Below, in pieces: positions 50,701 through 64,000 of a stretch of 64,000 nucleotides of DNA (position 1 is the stretch's first letter; the number at the start of each line of letters is the position of its first letter). The notes beneath the pieces are model-generated. The model did no database searches. It worked only from the letters and a program-made list of their open reading frames with translations, and was not told the origin of the DNA. This DNA is from Symsagittifera roscoffensis. Lineage: Eukaryota > Xenacoelomorpha > Acoela > Convolutidae. The stretch is taken from assembly GCF_963678635.1 (NCBI RefSeq), contig NC_087071.1, positions 35,023,680 through 35,087,679 on the forward strand, in the 5' to 3' direction. The position numbers were made by a program, and so were the translations under genes.

Positions 50701-53700
50701 AGCCTGAACAAATTGGAAGACTTTTCCTGCAACAAAAATTATCGCAAAGTACATAAGCATAAAAGTCTGAACTAAGAGTGTGAACTTTTACGCATTATCA
50801 GATGTGATGAAAAAAATGGCTCATAGTGCATAAATTAAACTATTTTTCTACAAATTGAAAGACTTTTTCAATTTCTGAAGTCAAAGTCAAACCGCGAAAA
50901 ATTAAAATTGAGCCTGAACAAATTGGAAGACTTTTCCTGCAACAAAAATTATCGCAAACTACATAAGCATAAAAGTCTGAACTAAGTGTGTGAACTTTTA
51001 CGCATTATCAGATGTGATGAAAAAAATGGCTCATAGTGCATAAATTAAACTATTTTTCTACAAATTGTAAGACTTTTTCAATTTCTGAGGTCAAAGTCAA
51101 ACCGCAAAAATTAAAATTGAGCCTGAACAAATTGGAAGACTTTTCCTGCAACAAAAATTATCGCAAACTACATAAGCATAAAAGTCTGAACTAAGAGTGT
51201 GAACTTTTACGCATTATCAGATGTGATGAAAAAAATGGCTCATAGTGCATAAATTAAACTATTTTTCTACAAATTGTAAGACTTTTTCAATTTCTGAGGT
51301 CAAAGTCAAACCGCAAAAATTAAAATTGAGCCTGAACCAATTGGAAGACTTTTCCTGCAACAAAAATTATCGCAAACTGCATAAGCATAAAAGTCTGAAC
51401 TAAGAGTGTGAACTTTTACGCATTATCAGATGTGATGAAAAAAATGGCTCATAGTGCATAAATTAAACTATTTTTCTACAAATTGTAAGACTTTTTCGAT
51501 TTCTGAAGTCAAAGTCAAACCGCGAAAAATTAAAATTGAGCCTGAACAAATTGGAAGACTTTTCCTGCAACAAAAATTATCGCAAACTACATAAGCATAA
51601 AAGTCTGAACTAAGAGTGTGAACTTTTACGCATTATCAGATGTGATGAAAAAAATGGCTCTTAGTGCATAAATTAAACTATTTTTCTACAAATTGAAAGA
51701 CTTTTTCAATTTTTGAAGTCAAAGTCAAACCGCGAAAAATGAAAATTGAGCCTGAACAAATTGGAGGGATTTTCCTACAACAAAAACTATCGCAAACTAC
51801 ATAAGCATAAAAGTCTGAACTAAGAGTGTGAACTTTTACGCATTATCAGATGTGATGAAAAAAATGGCTCTTAGTGCATAAATCAAACAATTTTTCTACA
51901 AATTGAAACACTTTTTCAGTTTCTGAAGTCAAAGTCAAACCGCGAAAAATTAAAATTGAGCCTGAACAAATTGGAAGATTTTTCCTGCAACAAAAACTAT
52001 CGCGAACTTTATAAGCATAAAAGTCTGAACTAAGAGTGCGAACTTTTTTACGCATTATCAGATGTGATGAAAAAAAATGGCTCTTAGTGCATAAATTAAA
52101 CTATTTTTCTACAAATTGAAAGACTTTTTCAATTTCTGAAGTCAAAGTCAAACCGCGAAATATTAAAATTGAGCCTGAACAAATTGGAAGACTTTTCCTG
52201 CAACAAAAATTATCGCAAACTAAATAAGCATAAAAGTCTGAACTAAGAGTGTGAACTTTTACGCATTATCAGATGTGATGAAAAAAATGGCTCATAGTGC
52301 ATAAATTAAACTATTTTTCTACAAATTGTAAGACTTTTTCAATTTCTGAAGTCAAAGTCAAACCGCAAAAAATTAAAATTGAGCCTGAACAAATTGGAAG
52401 ACTTTTCCTGCAACAAAAATTATCGCAAACTAAATAAGCATAAAAGTCTGAACTAAGAGTGTGAACTTTTACGCATTATCAGATGTGATGAATAAAAAGG
52501 CTCTTAGAGCATAAATTAAACTATTTTTCTACAAATTGAAAGACTTTTTCAATTTCTGAAGTCAAAGTCAAACCGCGAAAAATTAAAATTGAGCCTGAAC
52601 AAATTGGAAGTTTTTTCCTGCAACAAAAATTATCGCAAACTACATAAGCATAAAAGTCTGAACTAAGAGTGTGAACTTTTACGCATTATCAGATGTGATG
52701 AATAAAAAGGCTCTTAGAGCATAAATTAAACTATTTTTCTACAAATTGAAAGACTTTTTCAATTTCTGAAGTCAAAGTCAAACCGCGAAAAATTAAAATT
52801 GAGCCTGAACAAATTGGAAGTTTTTTCCTGCAACAAAAATTATCGCAAACTACATAAGCATAAAAGTCTGAACTAGGAGTGTGAACTTTTACGCATTATC
52901 AGATGTGATGAAAAAAATGGCTCATAGTGCATAAATTAAACTATTTTTCTACAAATTGTAAGACTTTTTCAATTTCTGAAGTCAAAGTCAAACCGCAAAA
53001 AATTAAAATTGAGCCTGAACAAATTGGAAGACTTTTCCTGCAACAAAAATTATCGCAAACTAAATAAGCATAAAAGTCTGAACTAAGAGTGTGAACTTTT
53101 ACGCATTATCAGATGTGATGAATAAAAAGGCTCTTAGAGCATAAATTAAACTATTTTTCTACAAATTGAAAGACTTTTTCAATTTCTGAAGTCAAAGTCA
53201 AACCGCGAAAAATTAAAATTAAGCCTGAACAAATTGGACGTTTTTTCCTGCAACAAAAATTATCGCAAACTACATAAGCATAAAAGTCTGAACTAAGAGT
53301 GTGAATTTTTACGCATTATCAGATGTGATGAAAAAAATGGCTCATAATGCATAAATTAAACTATTTTTCTACAAATTGTAAGACTTTTTCAATTTCTGAA
53401 GTCAAAGTCAAACCGCGAAATATTAAAATTGAGCCTGAACAAATTGGAAGACTTTTCCTGCAATAAAAACTATCGCGAACTACATAAGCATAAAAGTCTG
53501 AACTAAGAGTGTGAACTTTTACGCATTATCAGATGTGATGAAAAAAAATGGCTCTTAGAGCATAAATTAAACTATTTTTCTACAAATTGAAAGACTTTTT
53601 CAATTTCTGAAGTCAAAGTCAAACCGCGAAATATTTAAATTGAGCCTGAACAAATTGGAAGACTTTTCCTGCAACAAAAACTATCGCAAACTACATAAGC

Positions 53701-56700
53701 ATAAAAGTCTGAACTAAGAGTGTGAACTTTTACGCATTATAAGATGTGATGAATAAAAAGGCTCTTAGAGCATAAATTAAACTATTTTTCTACAAATTGA
53801 AAGACTTTTTCAATTTCTGAAGTCAAAGTCAAACCGCGAAAAATTAAAATTGAGCCTGAACAAATTGGAAGTTTTTTCCTGCAACAAAAATTATCGCAAA
53901 CTACATAAGCATAAAAGTCTGAACTAAGAGTGTGAACTTTTACGCATTATCAGATGTGATGAAAAAAATGGCTCATAGTGCATAAATTAAACTATTTGTC
54001 TACAAATTGTAAGACTTTTTCAATTTCTGAAGTCAAAGTCAAACCGCAAAAAATTAAAATTGAGCCTGAACAAATTGGAAGACTTTTCCTGCAACAAAAA
54101 TTATCGCAAACTAAATAAGCATAAAAGTCTGAACTAAGAGTGTGAACTTTTACGCATTATCAGATGTGATGAATAAAAAGGCTCTTAGAGCATAAATTAA
54201 ACTATTTTTCTACAAATTGTAAGACTTTTTCAATTTCTGAAGTCAAAGTCAAACCGCGAAAAATTAAAATTGAGCCTGAACAAATTGGAAGTTTTTTCCT
54301 GCAACAAAAATTATCGCAAACTACATAAGCATAAAAGTCTGAACTAAGAGTGTGAACTTTTACGCATTATCAGATGTGATGAAAAAAATGGCTCATAGTG
54401 CATAAATTAAACTATTTTTCTACAAATTGTAAGACTTTTTCAATTTCTGAAGTCAAAGTCAAACCGCAAAAAATTAAAATTGAGCCTGAACAAATTGGAA
54501 GACTTTTCCTGCAACAAAAATTATCGCAAACTAAATAAGCATAAAAGTCTGAACTAAGAGTGTGAACTTTTACGCATTATAAGATGTGATGAATAAAAAG
54601 GCTCTTAGAGCATAAATTAAACTATTTTTCTACAAATTGAAAGACTTTTTCAATTTCTGAAGTCAAAGTCAAACCGCGAAAAATTAAAATTGAGCCTGAA
54701 CAAATTGGAAGTTTTTTCCTGCAACAAAAATTATCGCAAACTACATAAGCATAAAAGTCTGAACTAAGAGTGTGAACTTTTACGCATTATCAGATGTGAT
54801 GAAAAAAATGGCTCATAGTGCATAAATTAAACTATTTTTCTACAAATTGTAAGACTTTTTCAATTTCTGAAGTCAAAGTCAAACCGCAAAAAATTAAAAT
54901 TGAGCCTGAACAAATTGGAAGACTTTTCCTGCAACAAAAATTATCGCAAACTAAATAAGCATAAAAGTCTGAACTAAGAGTGTGAACTTTTACGCATTAT
55001 CAGATGTGATGAATAAAAAGGCTCTTAGAGCATAAATTAAACTATTTTTCTACAAATTGTAAGACTTTTTCAATTTCTGAAGTCAAAGTCAAACCGCGAA
55101 AAATTAAAATTGAGCCTGAACAAATTGGAAGTTTTTTCCTGCAACAAAAATTATCGCAAACTACATAAGCATAAAAGTCTGAACTAAGAGTGTGAACTTT
55201 TACGCATTATCAGATGTGATGAAAAAAATGGCTCTTAGTGCATAAATCAAACAATTTTTCTACAAATTGAAACACTTTTTCAGTTTCTGAAGTCAAAGTC
55301 AAACCGCGAAAAATTAAAATTGAGCCGGAACAAATTGGAAGATTTTTCCTGCAACAAAAATTATCGCAAACTAAATAAGCATAAAAGTCTGAACTAAGAG
55401 TGTGAACTTTTACGCATTATCAGATGTGATGAATAAAAAGGCTCTTAGAGCATAAATTAAACTATTTTTCTACAAATTGAAAGACTTTTTCAATTTCTGA
55501 AGTCAAAGTCAAACCGCGAAAAATTAAAATTGAGCCTGAACAAATTGGAAGTTTTTTCCTGCAACAAAAATTATCGCAAACTACATAAGCATAAAAGTCT
55601 GAACTAAGAGTGTGAACTTTTACGCATTATCAGATGTGATGAAAAAAATGGCTCATAGTGCATAAATTAAACTATTTTTCTACAAATTGTAAGACTTTTT
55701 CAATTTCTGAAGTCAAAGTCAAACCGCAAAAAATTAAAATTGAGCCTGAACAAATTGGAAGACTTTTCCTGCAACAAAAATTATCGCAAACTAAATAAGC
55801 ATAAAAGTCTGAATTAAGAGTGTGAACTTTTACGCATTATCAGATGTGATGAATAAAATGGCTCTTAGTGCATAAATCAAACAATTTTTCTACAAATTGA
55901 AACACTTTTTCAGTTTCTGAAGTCAAAGTCAAACCGCGAAAAATTAAAATTGAGCGAGCCTGAACAAATTGGAAGATTTTTCCTGCAACAAAAACTATCG
56001 CGAACTACATAAGCATAAAAGTCTGAACTAAGAGTGTGAACTTTTACGCATTATCAGATGTGATGAAAAAAAATGGCTCTTAGTGCATAAATTAAACTAT
56101 TTTTCTACAAATTGAAAGACTTTTTCAATTTCTGAAGTCAAAGTCAAACCGCGAAATATTAAAATTGAGCCTGAACAAATTGGAAGACTTTTCCTGCAAC
56201 AAAAATTATCGCAAACTACATAAGCATAAAAGTCTGAACTAAGAGTGTGAACTTTTACGCATTATCAGATGTGATGAAAAAAATGGCTCATAGTGCATAA
56301 ATTAAACTATTTTTCTACAAATTGTAAGACTTTTTCAATTTCTGAAGTCAAAGTCAAACCGCGAAAAATTAAAATTGAGCCTGAACCAATTGGAAGTTTT
56401 TTCCTGCAACAAAAATTATCGCAAACTACATAAGCATAAAAGTCTGAACTAAGAGTGTGAACTTTTACGGATTATCAGATGTGATGAAAAAAATGGCTCA
56501 TAGTGCATAAGTTAAACTATTTTTCTACAAATTGTAAGACTTTTTCAATTTCTGAAGTCAAAGTCAAACCGCGAAAAATTAAAATTGAGCCTGAACAAAT
56601 TGGAAGTTTTTTCCTGCAACAAAAATTATCGCAAACTACATAAGCATAAAAGTCTGAACTAAGAGTGTGAACTTTTACGCATTATCAGATGTGATGAAAA

Positions 56701-59700
56701 AAATGGCTCATAGTGCATAAATTAAACTATTTTTCTACAAATTGTAAGACTTTTTCAATTTCTGAAGTCAAAGTCAAACCGCAAAAAATTAAAATTGAGC
56801 CTGAACAAATTGGAAGACTTTTCCTGCAACAAAAATTATCGCAAACTAAATAAGCATAAAAGTCTGAACTAAGAGTGTGAACTTTTACGCATTATCAGAT
56901 GTGATGAATAAAAAGGCTCTTAGAGCATAAATTAAACTATTTTTCTACAAATTGAAAGACTTTTTCAATTTCTGAAGTCAAAGTCAAACCGCGAAAAATT
57001 AAAATTGAGCCTGAACAAATTGGAAGTTTTTTCCTGCAACAAAAATTATCGCAAACTACATAAGCATAAAAGTCTGAACTAAGAGTGTGAACTTTTACGC
57101 ATTATCAGATGTGATGAAAAAAATGGCTCATAGTGCATAAATTAAACTATTTTTCTACAAATTGTAAGACTTTTTCAATTTCTGAAGTCAAAGTCAAACC
57201 GCAAAAAATTAAAATTGAGCCTGAACAAATTGGAAGACTTTTCCTGCAACAAAAATTATCGCAAACTAAATAAGCATAAAAGTCTGAACTAAGAGTGTGA
57301 ACTTTTACGCATTATCAGATGTGATGAATAAAAAGGCTCTTAGAGCATAAATTAAACTATTTTTCTACAAATTGAAAGACTTTTTCAATTTCTGAAGTCA
57401 AAGTCAAACCGCAAAAAATTAAAATTGAGCCTGAACAAATTGGAAGACTTTTCCTGCAACAAAAATTATCGCAAACTAAATAAGCATAAAAGTCTGAATT
57501 AAGAGTGTGAACTTTTACGCATTATCAGATGTGATGAATAAAATGGCTCTTAGTGCATAAATCAAACAATTTTTCTACAAATTGAAATACTTTTTCAGTT
57601 TCTGAAGTCAAAGTCAAACCGCGAAAAATTAAAATTGAGCCTGAACAAATTGGAAGATTTTTCCTGCAACAAAAACTATCGCGAACTACATAAGCATAAA
57701 AGTCTGAACTAAGAGTGTGAACTTTTACGCATTATCAGATGTGATAAAAAAAAATGGCTCTTAGTGCATAAATTAAACTATTTTTCTACAAATTAAAAAT
57801 CTTTTTCAATTTCTGAAGTCAAAGTCAAACCGCGAAATATTAAAATTGAGCCTGAACAAATTGGAAGACTTTTCCTGCAACAAAAATTATCGCAAACTAC
57901 ATAAGCATAAAAGTCTGAACTAAGAGTGTGAACTTTTACGCATTATCAGATGTGATGAAAAAAATGGCTCATAGTGCATAAATTAAACTATTTTTCTACA
58001 AATTGTAAGACTTTTTCAATTTCTGAAGTCAAAGTCAAACCGCAAAAAATTAAAATTGAGCCTGAACAAATTGGAAGACTTTTCTGCAACAAAAATTATC
58101 GCAAACTAAATAAGCATAAAAGTCTGAATTAAGAGTGTGAACTTTTACGCATTATCAGATGTGATGAATAAAATGGCTCTTAGTGCATAAATCAAACAAT
58201 TTTTCTACAAATTGAAACACTTTTTCAGTTTCTGAAGTCAAAGTCAAACCGCGAAAAATTAAAATTGAGCCTGAACAAATTGGAAGATTTTTCCTGCAAC
58301 AAAAACTATTGCGAACTACATAAGCATAAAAGTCTGAACTAAGAGTGTGAACTTTTACGCATTATCAGATGTGATGAAAAAAAATGGCTCTTAGTGCATA
58401 AATTAAACTATTTTTCTACAAATTAAAAATCTTTTTCAATTTCTGAAGTCAAAGTCAAACCGCGAAATATTAAAATTGAGCCTGAACAAATTGGAAGACT
58501 TTTCCTGCAACAAAAATTATCGCAAACTACATAAGCATAAAAGTCTGAACTAAGAGTGTGAACTTTTACGCATTATCAAATGTGATGAAAAAAATGGCTC
58601 ATAGTGCATAAATTAAACTATTTTTCTACAAATTGTAAGACTTTTTCAATTTCTGAAGTCAAAGTCAAACCGCAAAAAATTAAAATTGAGCCTGAACAAA
58701 TTGGAAGACTTTTCCTGCAACAAAAATTATCGCAAACTAAATAAGCATAAAAGTCTGAATTAAGAGTGTGAACTTTTACGCATTATCAGATGTGATGAAT
58801 AAAATGGCTCTTAGTGCATAAATCAAACAATTTTTCTACAAATTGAAACACTTTTTCAGTTACTGAAGTCAAAGTCAAACCGCGAAAAATTAAAATTGAG
58901 CCTGAACAAATTGGAAGATTTTTCCTGCAACAAAAACTATCGCGAACTACATAAGCATAAAAGTCTGAACTAAGAGTGTGAACTTTTACGCATTATCAGG
59001 TGTGATGAAAAAAAATGGCTCTTAGTGCATAAATTAAACTATTTTTCTACAAATTGAAAGACTTTTTCAATTTCTGAAGTCAAAGTCAAACCGCGAAATA
59101 TTAAAATTGAGCCTGAACAAATTGGAAGACTTTTCCTGCAACAAAAACTATCGCAAACTACATAAGCATAAAAGTCTGAACTAAGAGTGTGAAGTTTTAC
59201 GCATTATCAGATGTGATGAATAAAAAGGCTCTTAGAGCATAAATTAAACTATTTTTCTACAAATTGAAAGACTTTTTCAATTTCTGAAGTCAAAGTCAAA
59301 CCGCGAAAAATTAAAATTGAGCCTGAACAAATTGGAAGTTTTTTCCTGCAACAAAAATTATCGCAAACTACATAAGCATAAAAGTCTGAACTAAGAGTGT
59401 GAACTTTTACGCATTATCAGATGTGATGAAAAAAATGGCTCATAGTGCATAAATTAAACTATTTTTCTACAAATTGTAAGACTTTTTCAATTTCTGAAGT
59501 CAAAGTCAAACCGCGAAAAATTAAAGTTGAGCCTGAACAAATTGGAAGACTTTTCCTGCAACAAAAATTATCGCAAACTACATAAGAATAAAAGTCTGAA
59601 CTAAGAGTGTGAACTTCTACGCATTATCAGATGTGATGAAAAAAATGGCTCGTAGTGCATAAATTAAACTATTTTTCTAAAATTTGACAGACTTTTTCAA

Positions 59701-62700
59701 TTTCTGAAGTCAAAGTCAAACCGCAAAAAATTAAAACTGAGTCTGAACAAATTGGAAGACTTTTGCTGCAACAAAAACTATCGCAAACTACTTAAGCATA
59801 AAAGTCTGAACTAAGGGTGTGAACTTTTACGCATTATCAGATGTGATTAAAAAAATGGCTCTTAGTGCATAAATTAAACTCTTTTTCTACAAATTGAAAG
59901 ACTTTTTCAATTTCTGAAGTCAAAGTCAAACCGCGAAAAATTAAATTTGAGCCTGAATGAAAAGGAAGACTTTTCCTGCAACAAAAATTATCGCAAACTA
60001 CATAAGAATAAAAGTCTGAACTAAGAGTGTGAACTTTTACGCATTATCAGATGTGATGAAAAAAATGGCTCATAGTGCATAAATTAAACTATTTTTCTAC
60101 AAATTGTAAGATTTGTTCAATTTCTGAAGTCAAAGTCAAACCGCGAAAAATTAAAATTGAGCCTGAACAAATTGGAAGACTTTTCCTGCAACAAAAATTA
60201 TCGCAAACTACATAAGAATAAAAGTCTGAACTAAGAGTGTGAACTTCTACGCATTATCAGATGTGATGAAAAAAATGGCTCATAGTGCATAAATTAAACT
60301 ATTTTTCTAAAAATTGACAGACTTTTTCAATTTCTGAAGTCAAAGTCAAACCGCAAAAAATTAAAACTGAGTCTGAACAAATTGGAAGACTTTTGCTGCA
60401 ACAAAAACTATCGCAAACTACTTAACCATAAAAGTCTGAATTAAGAGTGTGAATTTTTACGCATTATCAGATGTGATGAATATAATGGCTCTTAGCGCAT
60501 AAATTAAACTATTTTTCTTCAAATTGAAAGACTTTTTCAATTTCTGAAGTCAAAGTCAAACCGCGAAAAATTAAAATTGAGCCTGAACAAATTGGAAGAC
60601 TTTTCCTGCAACAAAAATTATCGCAAACTACATAAGCATAAAAGTCTGAACTAAGAGTGTGAACTTTTACGCATTATCAGATGTGATGAAAAAAATGGCT
60701 CATAGTGCATAAATTAAACTATTTTTCTACAAATTGTAAGACTTTTTTCAATTTCTGAATTCAAAGTCAAACCGCGAAAATTTAAAATTGAGCCTGAACA
60801 AATTGGAAGACTTTACCTGCAACAAAAATTATCGCAAACTACATAAGCATAAAAGTCTGAACTAAGAGTGTGAACTTTTACGCATTATCAGATGTGATGA
60901 ATAAAAAGGCTCTTAGAGCATAAATAAACTATTTTTCTACAAATTGAAAGACTTTTTCAATTTCTGAAGTCAAAGTCAAACCGCGAAAAATTAAAATTGA
61001 GCCTGAACAAATTGGAAGACTTTTGCTGCAACAAAAACTATCGCAAACTACTTAAGCATAAAAGTCTGAACTAAGGGTGTGAACTTTTACGCATTATCAG
61101 ATGTGATTAAAAAAATGGCTCTTAGTGCATAAATTAAACTCTTTTTCTACAAATTGAAAGACTTTTTCAATTTCTGAAGTCAAAGTCAAACCGCGAAAAA
61201 TTAAATTTGAGCCTGAATGAAAAGGAAGACTTTTCCTGCAACAAAAATTATCGCAAACTACATAAGAATAAAAGTCTGAACTAAGAGTGTGAACTTTTAC
61301 GCATTATCAGATGTGATGAAAAAAATGGCTCATAGTGCATAAATTAAACTATTTTTCTACAAATTGTAAGATTTGTTCAATTTCTGAAGTCAAAGTCAAA
61401 CCGCGAAAAATTAAAATTGAGCCTGAACAAATTGGAAGACTTTTCCTGCAACAAAAATTATCGCAAACTACATAAGAATAAAAGTCTGAACTAAGAGTGT
61501 GAACTTCTACGCATTATCAGATGTGATGAAAAAAATGGCTCATAGTGCATAAATTAAACTATTTTTCTAAAAATTGACAGACTTTTTCAATTTCTGAAGT
61601 CAAAGTCAAACCGCAAAAAATTAAAACTGAGTCTGAACAAATTGGAAGACTTTTGCTGCAACAAAAACTATCGCAAACTACTTAACCATAAAAGTCTGAA
61701 TTAAGAGTGTGAATTTTTACGCATTATCAGATGTGATGAATATAATGGCTCTTAGCGCATAAATTAAACTATTTTTCTACAAATTGAAAGACTTTTTCAA
61801 TTTCTGAAGTCAAAGTCAAACCGCGAAAAATTAAAATTGAGCCTGAACAAATTGGAAGACTTTTCCTGCAACAAAAATTATCGCAAACTACATAAGCATA
61901 AAAGTCTGAACTAAGAGTGTGAATTTTTACGCATTATCAGATGTGATGAATATAATGGCTCTTAGCGCATAAATTAAACTATTTTTCTACAAATTGAAAG
62001 ACTTTTTCAATTTCTGAAGTCAAAGTCAAACCGCGAAAAATTAAAATTGAGCCTGAACAAATTGGAAGACTTTTGCTGCAACAAAAACTATCGCAAACTA
62101 CTTAAGCATAAAAGTCTGAACTAAGGGTGTGAACTTTTACGCATTATCAGATGTGATTAAAAAAATGGCTCTTAGTGCATAAATTAAACTCTTTTTCTAC
62201 AAATTGAAAGACTTTTTCAATTTCTGAAGTCAAAGTCAAACCGCGAAAAATTAAATTTGAGCCTGAATGAAAAGGAAGACTTTTCCTGCAACAAAAATTA
62301 TCGCAAACTACATAAGAATAAAAGTCTGAACTAAGAGTGTGAACTTTTACGCATTATCAGATGTGATGAAAAAAATGGCTCATAGTGCATAAATTAAACT
62401 ATTTTTCTACAAATTGTAAGATTTGTTCAATTTCTGAAGTCAAAGTCAAACCGCGAAAAATTAAAATTGAGCCTGAACAAATTGGAAGACTTTTCCTGCA
62501 ACAAAAATTATCGCAAACTACATAAGAATAAAAGTCTGAACTAAGAGTGTGAACTTCTACGCATTATCAGATGTGATGAAAAAAATGGCTCATAGTGCAT
62601 AAATTAAACTATTTTTCTAAAAATTGACAGACTTTTTCAATTTCTGAAGTCAAAGTCAAACCGCAAAAAATTAAAACTGAGTCTGAACAAATTGGAAGAC

Positions 62701-64000
62701 TTTTGCTGCAACAAAAACTATCGCAAACTACTTAACCATAAAAGTCTGAATTAAGAGTGTGAATTTTTACGCATTATCAGATGTGATGAATATAATGGCT
62801 CTTAGCGCATAAATTAAACTATTTTTCTACAAATTGAAAGACTTTTTCAATTTCTGAAGTCAAAGTCAAACCGCGAAAAATTAAAATTGAGCCTGAACAA
62901 ATTGGAAGACTTTTCCTGCAACAAAAATTATCGCAAACTACATAAGCATAAAAGTCTGAACTAAGAGTGTGAACTTTTACGCATTATCAGATGTGATGAA
63001 AAAAATGGCTCATAGTGCATAAATTAAACTATTTTTCTACAAATTGTAAGACTTTTTTCAATTTCTGAATTCAAAGTCAAACCGCGAAAAATTAAAATTG
63101 AGCCTGAACAAATTGGAAGACTTTACCTGCAACAAAAATTATCGCAAACTACATAAGCATAAAAGTCTGAACTAAGAGTGTGAACTTTTACGCATTATCA
63201 GATGTGATGAATAAAAAGGCTCTTAGAGCATAAATAAACTATTTTTCTACAAATTGAAAGACTTTTTCAATTTCTGAAGTCAAAGTCAAACCGCGAAAAA
63301 TTAAAATTGAGCCTGAACAAATTGGAAGTTTTTTCCTGCAACAAAAATTATCGCAAACTACATAAGCATAAAAGTCTGAACTAAGAGTGTGAACTTTTAC
63401 GCATTATCAGATGTGATGAAAAAAATGGCTCATAGTGCATAAATTAAACTATTTTTCTACAAATTGTAAGACTTTTTTCAATTTCTGAATTCAAAGTCAA
63501 ACCGCGAAAAATTAAAATTGAGCCTGAACAAATTGGAAGACTTTTCCTGCAACAAAAATTATCGCAAACTACATAAGCATAAAAGTCTGAACTAAGAGTG
63601 TGAACTTTTACGCATTATCAGATGTGATGAATAAAAAGGCTCTTAGAGCATAAATAAACTATTTTTCTACAAATTGAAAGACTTTTTCAATTTCTGAAGT
63701 CAAAGTCAAACCGCGAAAAATTAAAATTGAGCCTGAACAAATTGGAAGTTTTTTCCTGCAAAAAAAATTATCGCAAACTACATAAGCATAAAAGTCTGAA
63801 CTAAGAGTGTGAACTTTTACGCATTATCAGATGTGATGAAAAAAATGGCTCATAGTGCATAAATTAAACTATTTTTCTACAAATTGTAGGACTTTTTCAA
63901 TTTCTGAAGTCAAAGTCAAACCGCAAAAAATTAAAATTGAGCCTGAACAAATTGGAAGACTTTTCCTGCAACAAAAATTATCGCAAACTAAATAAGCAAA
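44711..64000. repeat. 210-bp satellite array, about 92 units, continuing past the window
   Basis: CGCATTATCAGATGTGATG recurs every 210 bp (for example 50581, 50791, 51001). Units are mostly over 90 percent alike and keep GTCAAAGTCAAACCGC, GAAGACTTTTCCTGCAAC and AAAAGTCTGAACTAAGAG. Local higher-order patterns are visible: 840-bp periods at 46.9-50.1 kb, a 420-bp two-unit pattern at about 52.4-57.4 kb marked by AATAAAAAGGCTCTTAGAGC in every second unit, and multi-unit blocks at 59.6-63 kb. AGACTTTT and AAAAGTCT within a unit are inverted and could pair. No coding capacity. Whether it is centromeric cannot be told. Confidence 0.97.

Noticed and set aside
51846-52055. 69-codon minus-strand ORF in the satellite
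   Set aside because: A single satellite unit read in one frame; neighbouring units break it, so it is not a gene.

Overview
The window looks like AT-rich genomic DNA of a metazoan (probably invertebrate) nucleus. It has split protein-coding exons with GT-AG signals and one likely GC-AG intron, Ty1/copia and Ty3/gypsy-class LTR elements, foldback elements, tRNA-derived repeats and a long satellite array. There are no operons or ribosome binding sites. I cannot name the species. Nearly everything recognisable lies on the minus strand, apart from a decayed copia element.

Layout. 1-4 kb: non-coding, with a 31-bp minisatellite at 1.8-2.4 kb. 4.03-4.20 kb: probable terminal exon of an unidentified minus-strand gene. 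4.5-5.4 kb: old repeat fragments including a tRNA-like sequence. 5.8-9.1 kb: strongly decayed Ty1/copia element on the plus strand. 10.7-15.9 kb: two tandem copies of a 2.2-2.8 kb segment, each carrying two consecutive exons of a calcineurin A (PP2B catalytic subunit) homologue, a tRNA-Arg-like sequence and dispersed repeats; a foldback element ends the second copy. 16-20 kb: no supported gene.

20.0-41.6 kb: a very large LTR retroelement on the minus strand. Element A (41606 to 23439, about 18.2 kb) has 409/410-bp TG...CA LTRs, a tRNA-type primer binding site, gag, protease, reverse transcriptase/RNase H and integrase of Ty3/gypsy type. It then carries four further ORFs: a 62-aa membrane protein, a 391-codon frame with no ATG, an 871-aa envelope-like glycoprotein and a 603-aa protein of unknown family. 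Its left LTR also begins a second, truncated unit (element B, 23847 to about 20069). Several nonsense and frameshift lesions show that element A as read here is defective.

41.6-44.7 kb: two more copies of a duplicated segment, each with the calcineurin A exon immediately upstream, in gene order, of those at 15.1 and 12.1 kb. The exon phases match, so the retroelement sits in what was one intron of this gene. Both copies of this exon share a frameshift, so at least this locus is a pseudogene. 44.7-64 kb: about 92 tandem copies of a 210-bp satellite running off the window end. A single related monomer lies at the matching place in the other segment copy (42641-42820), which suggests the satellite grew from an intron sequence of the duplicated calcineurin segment.
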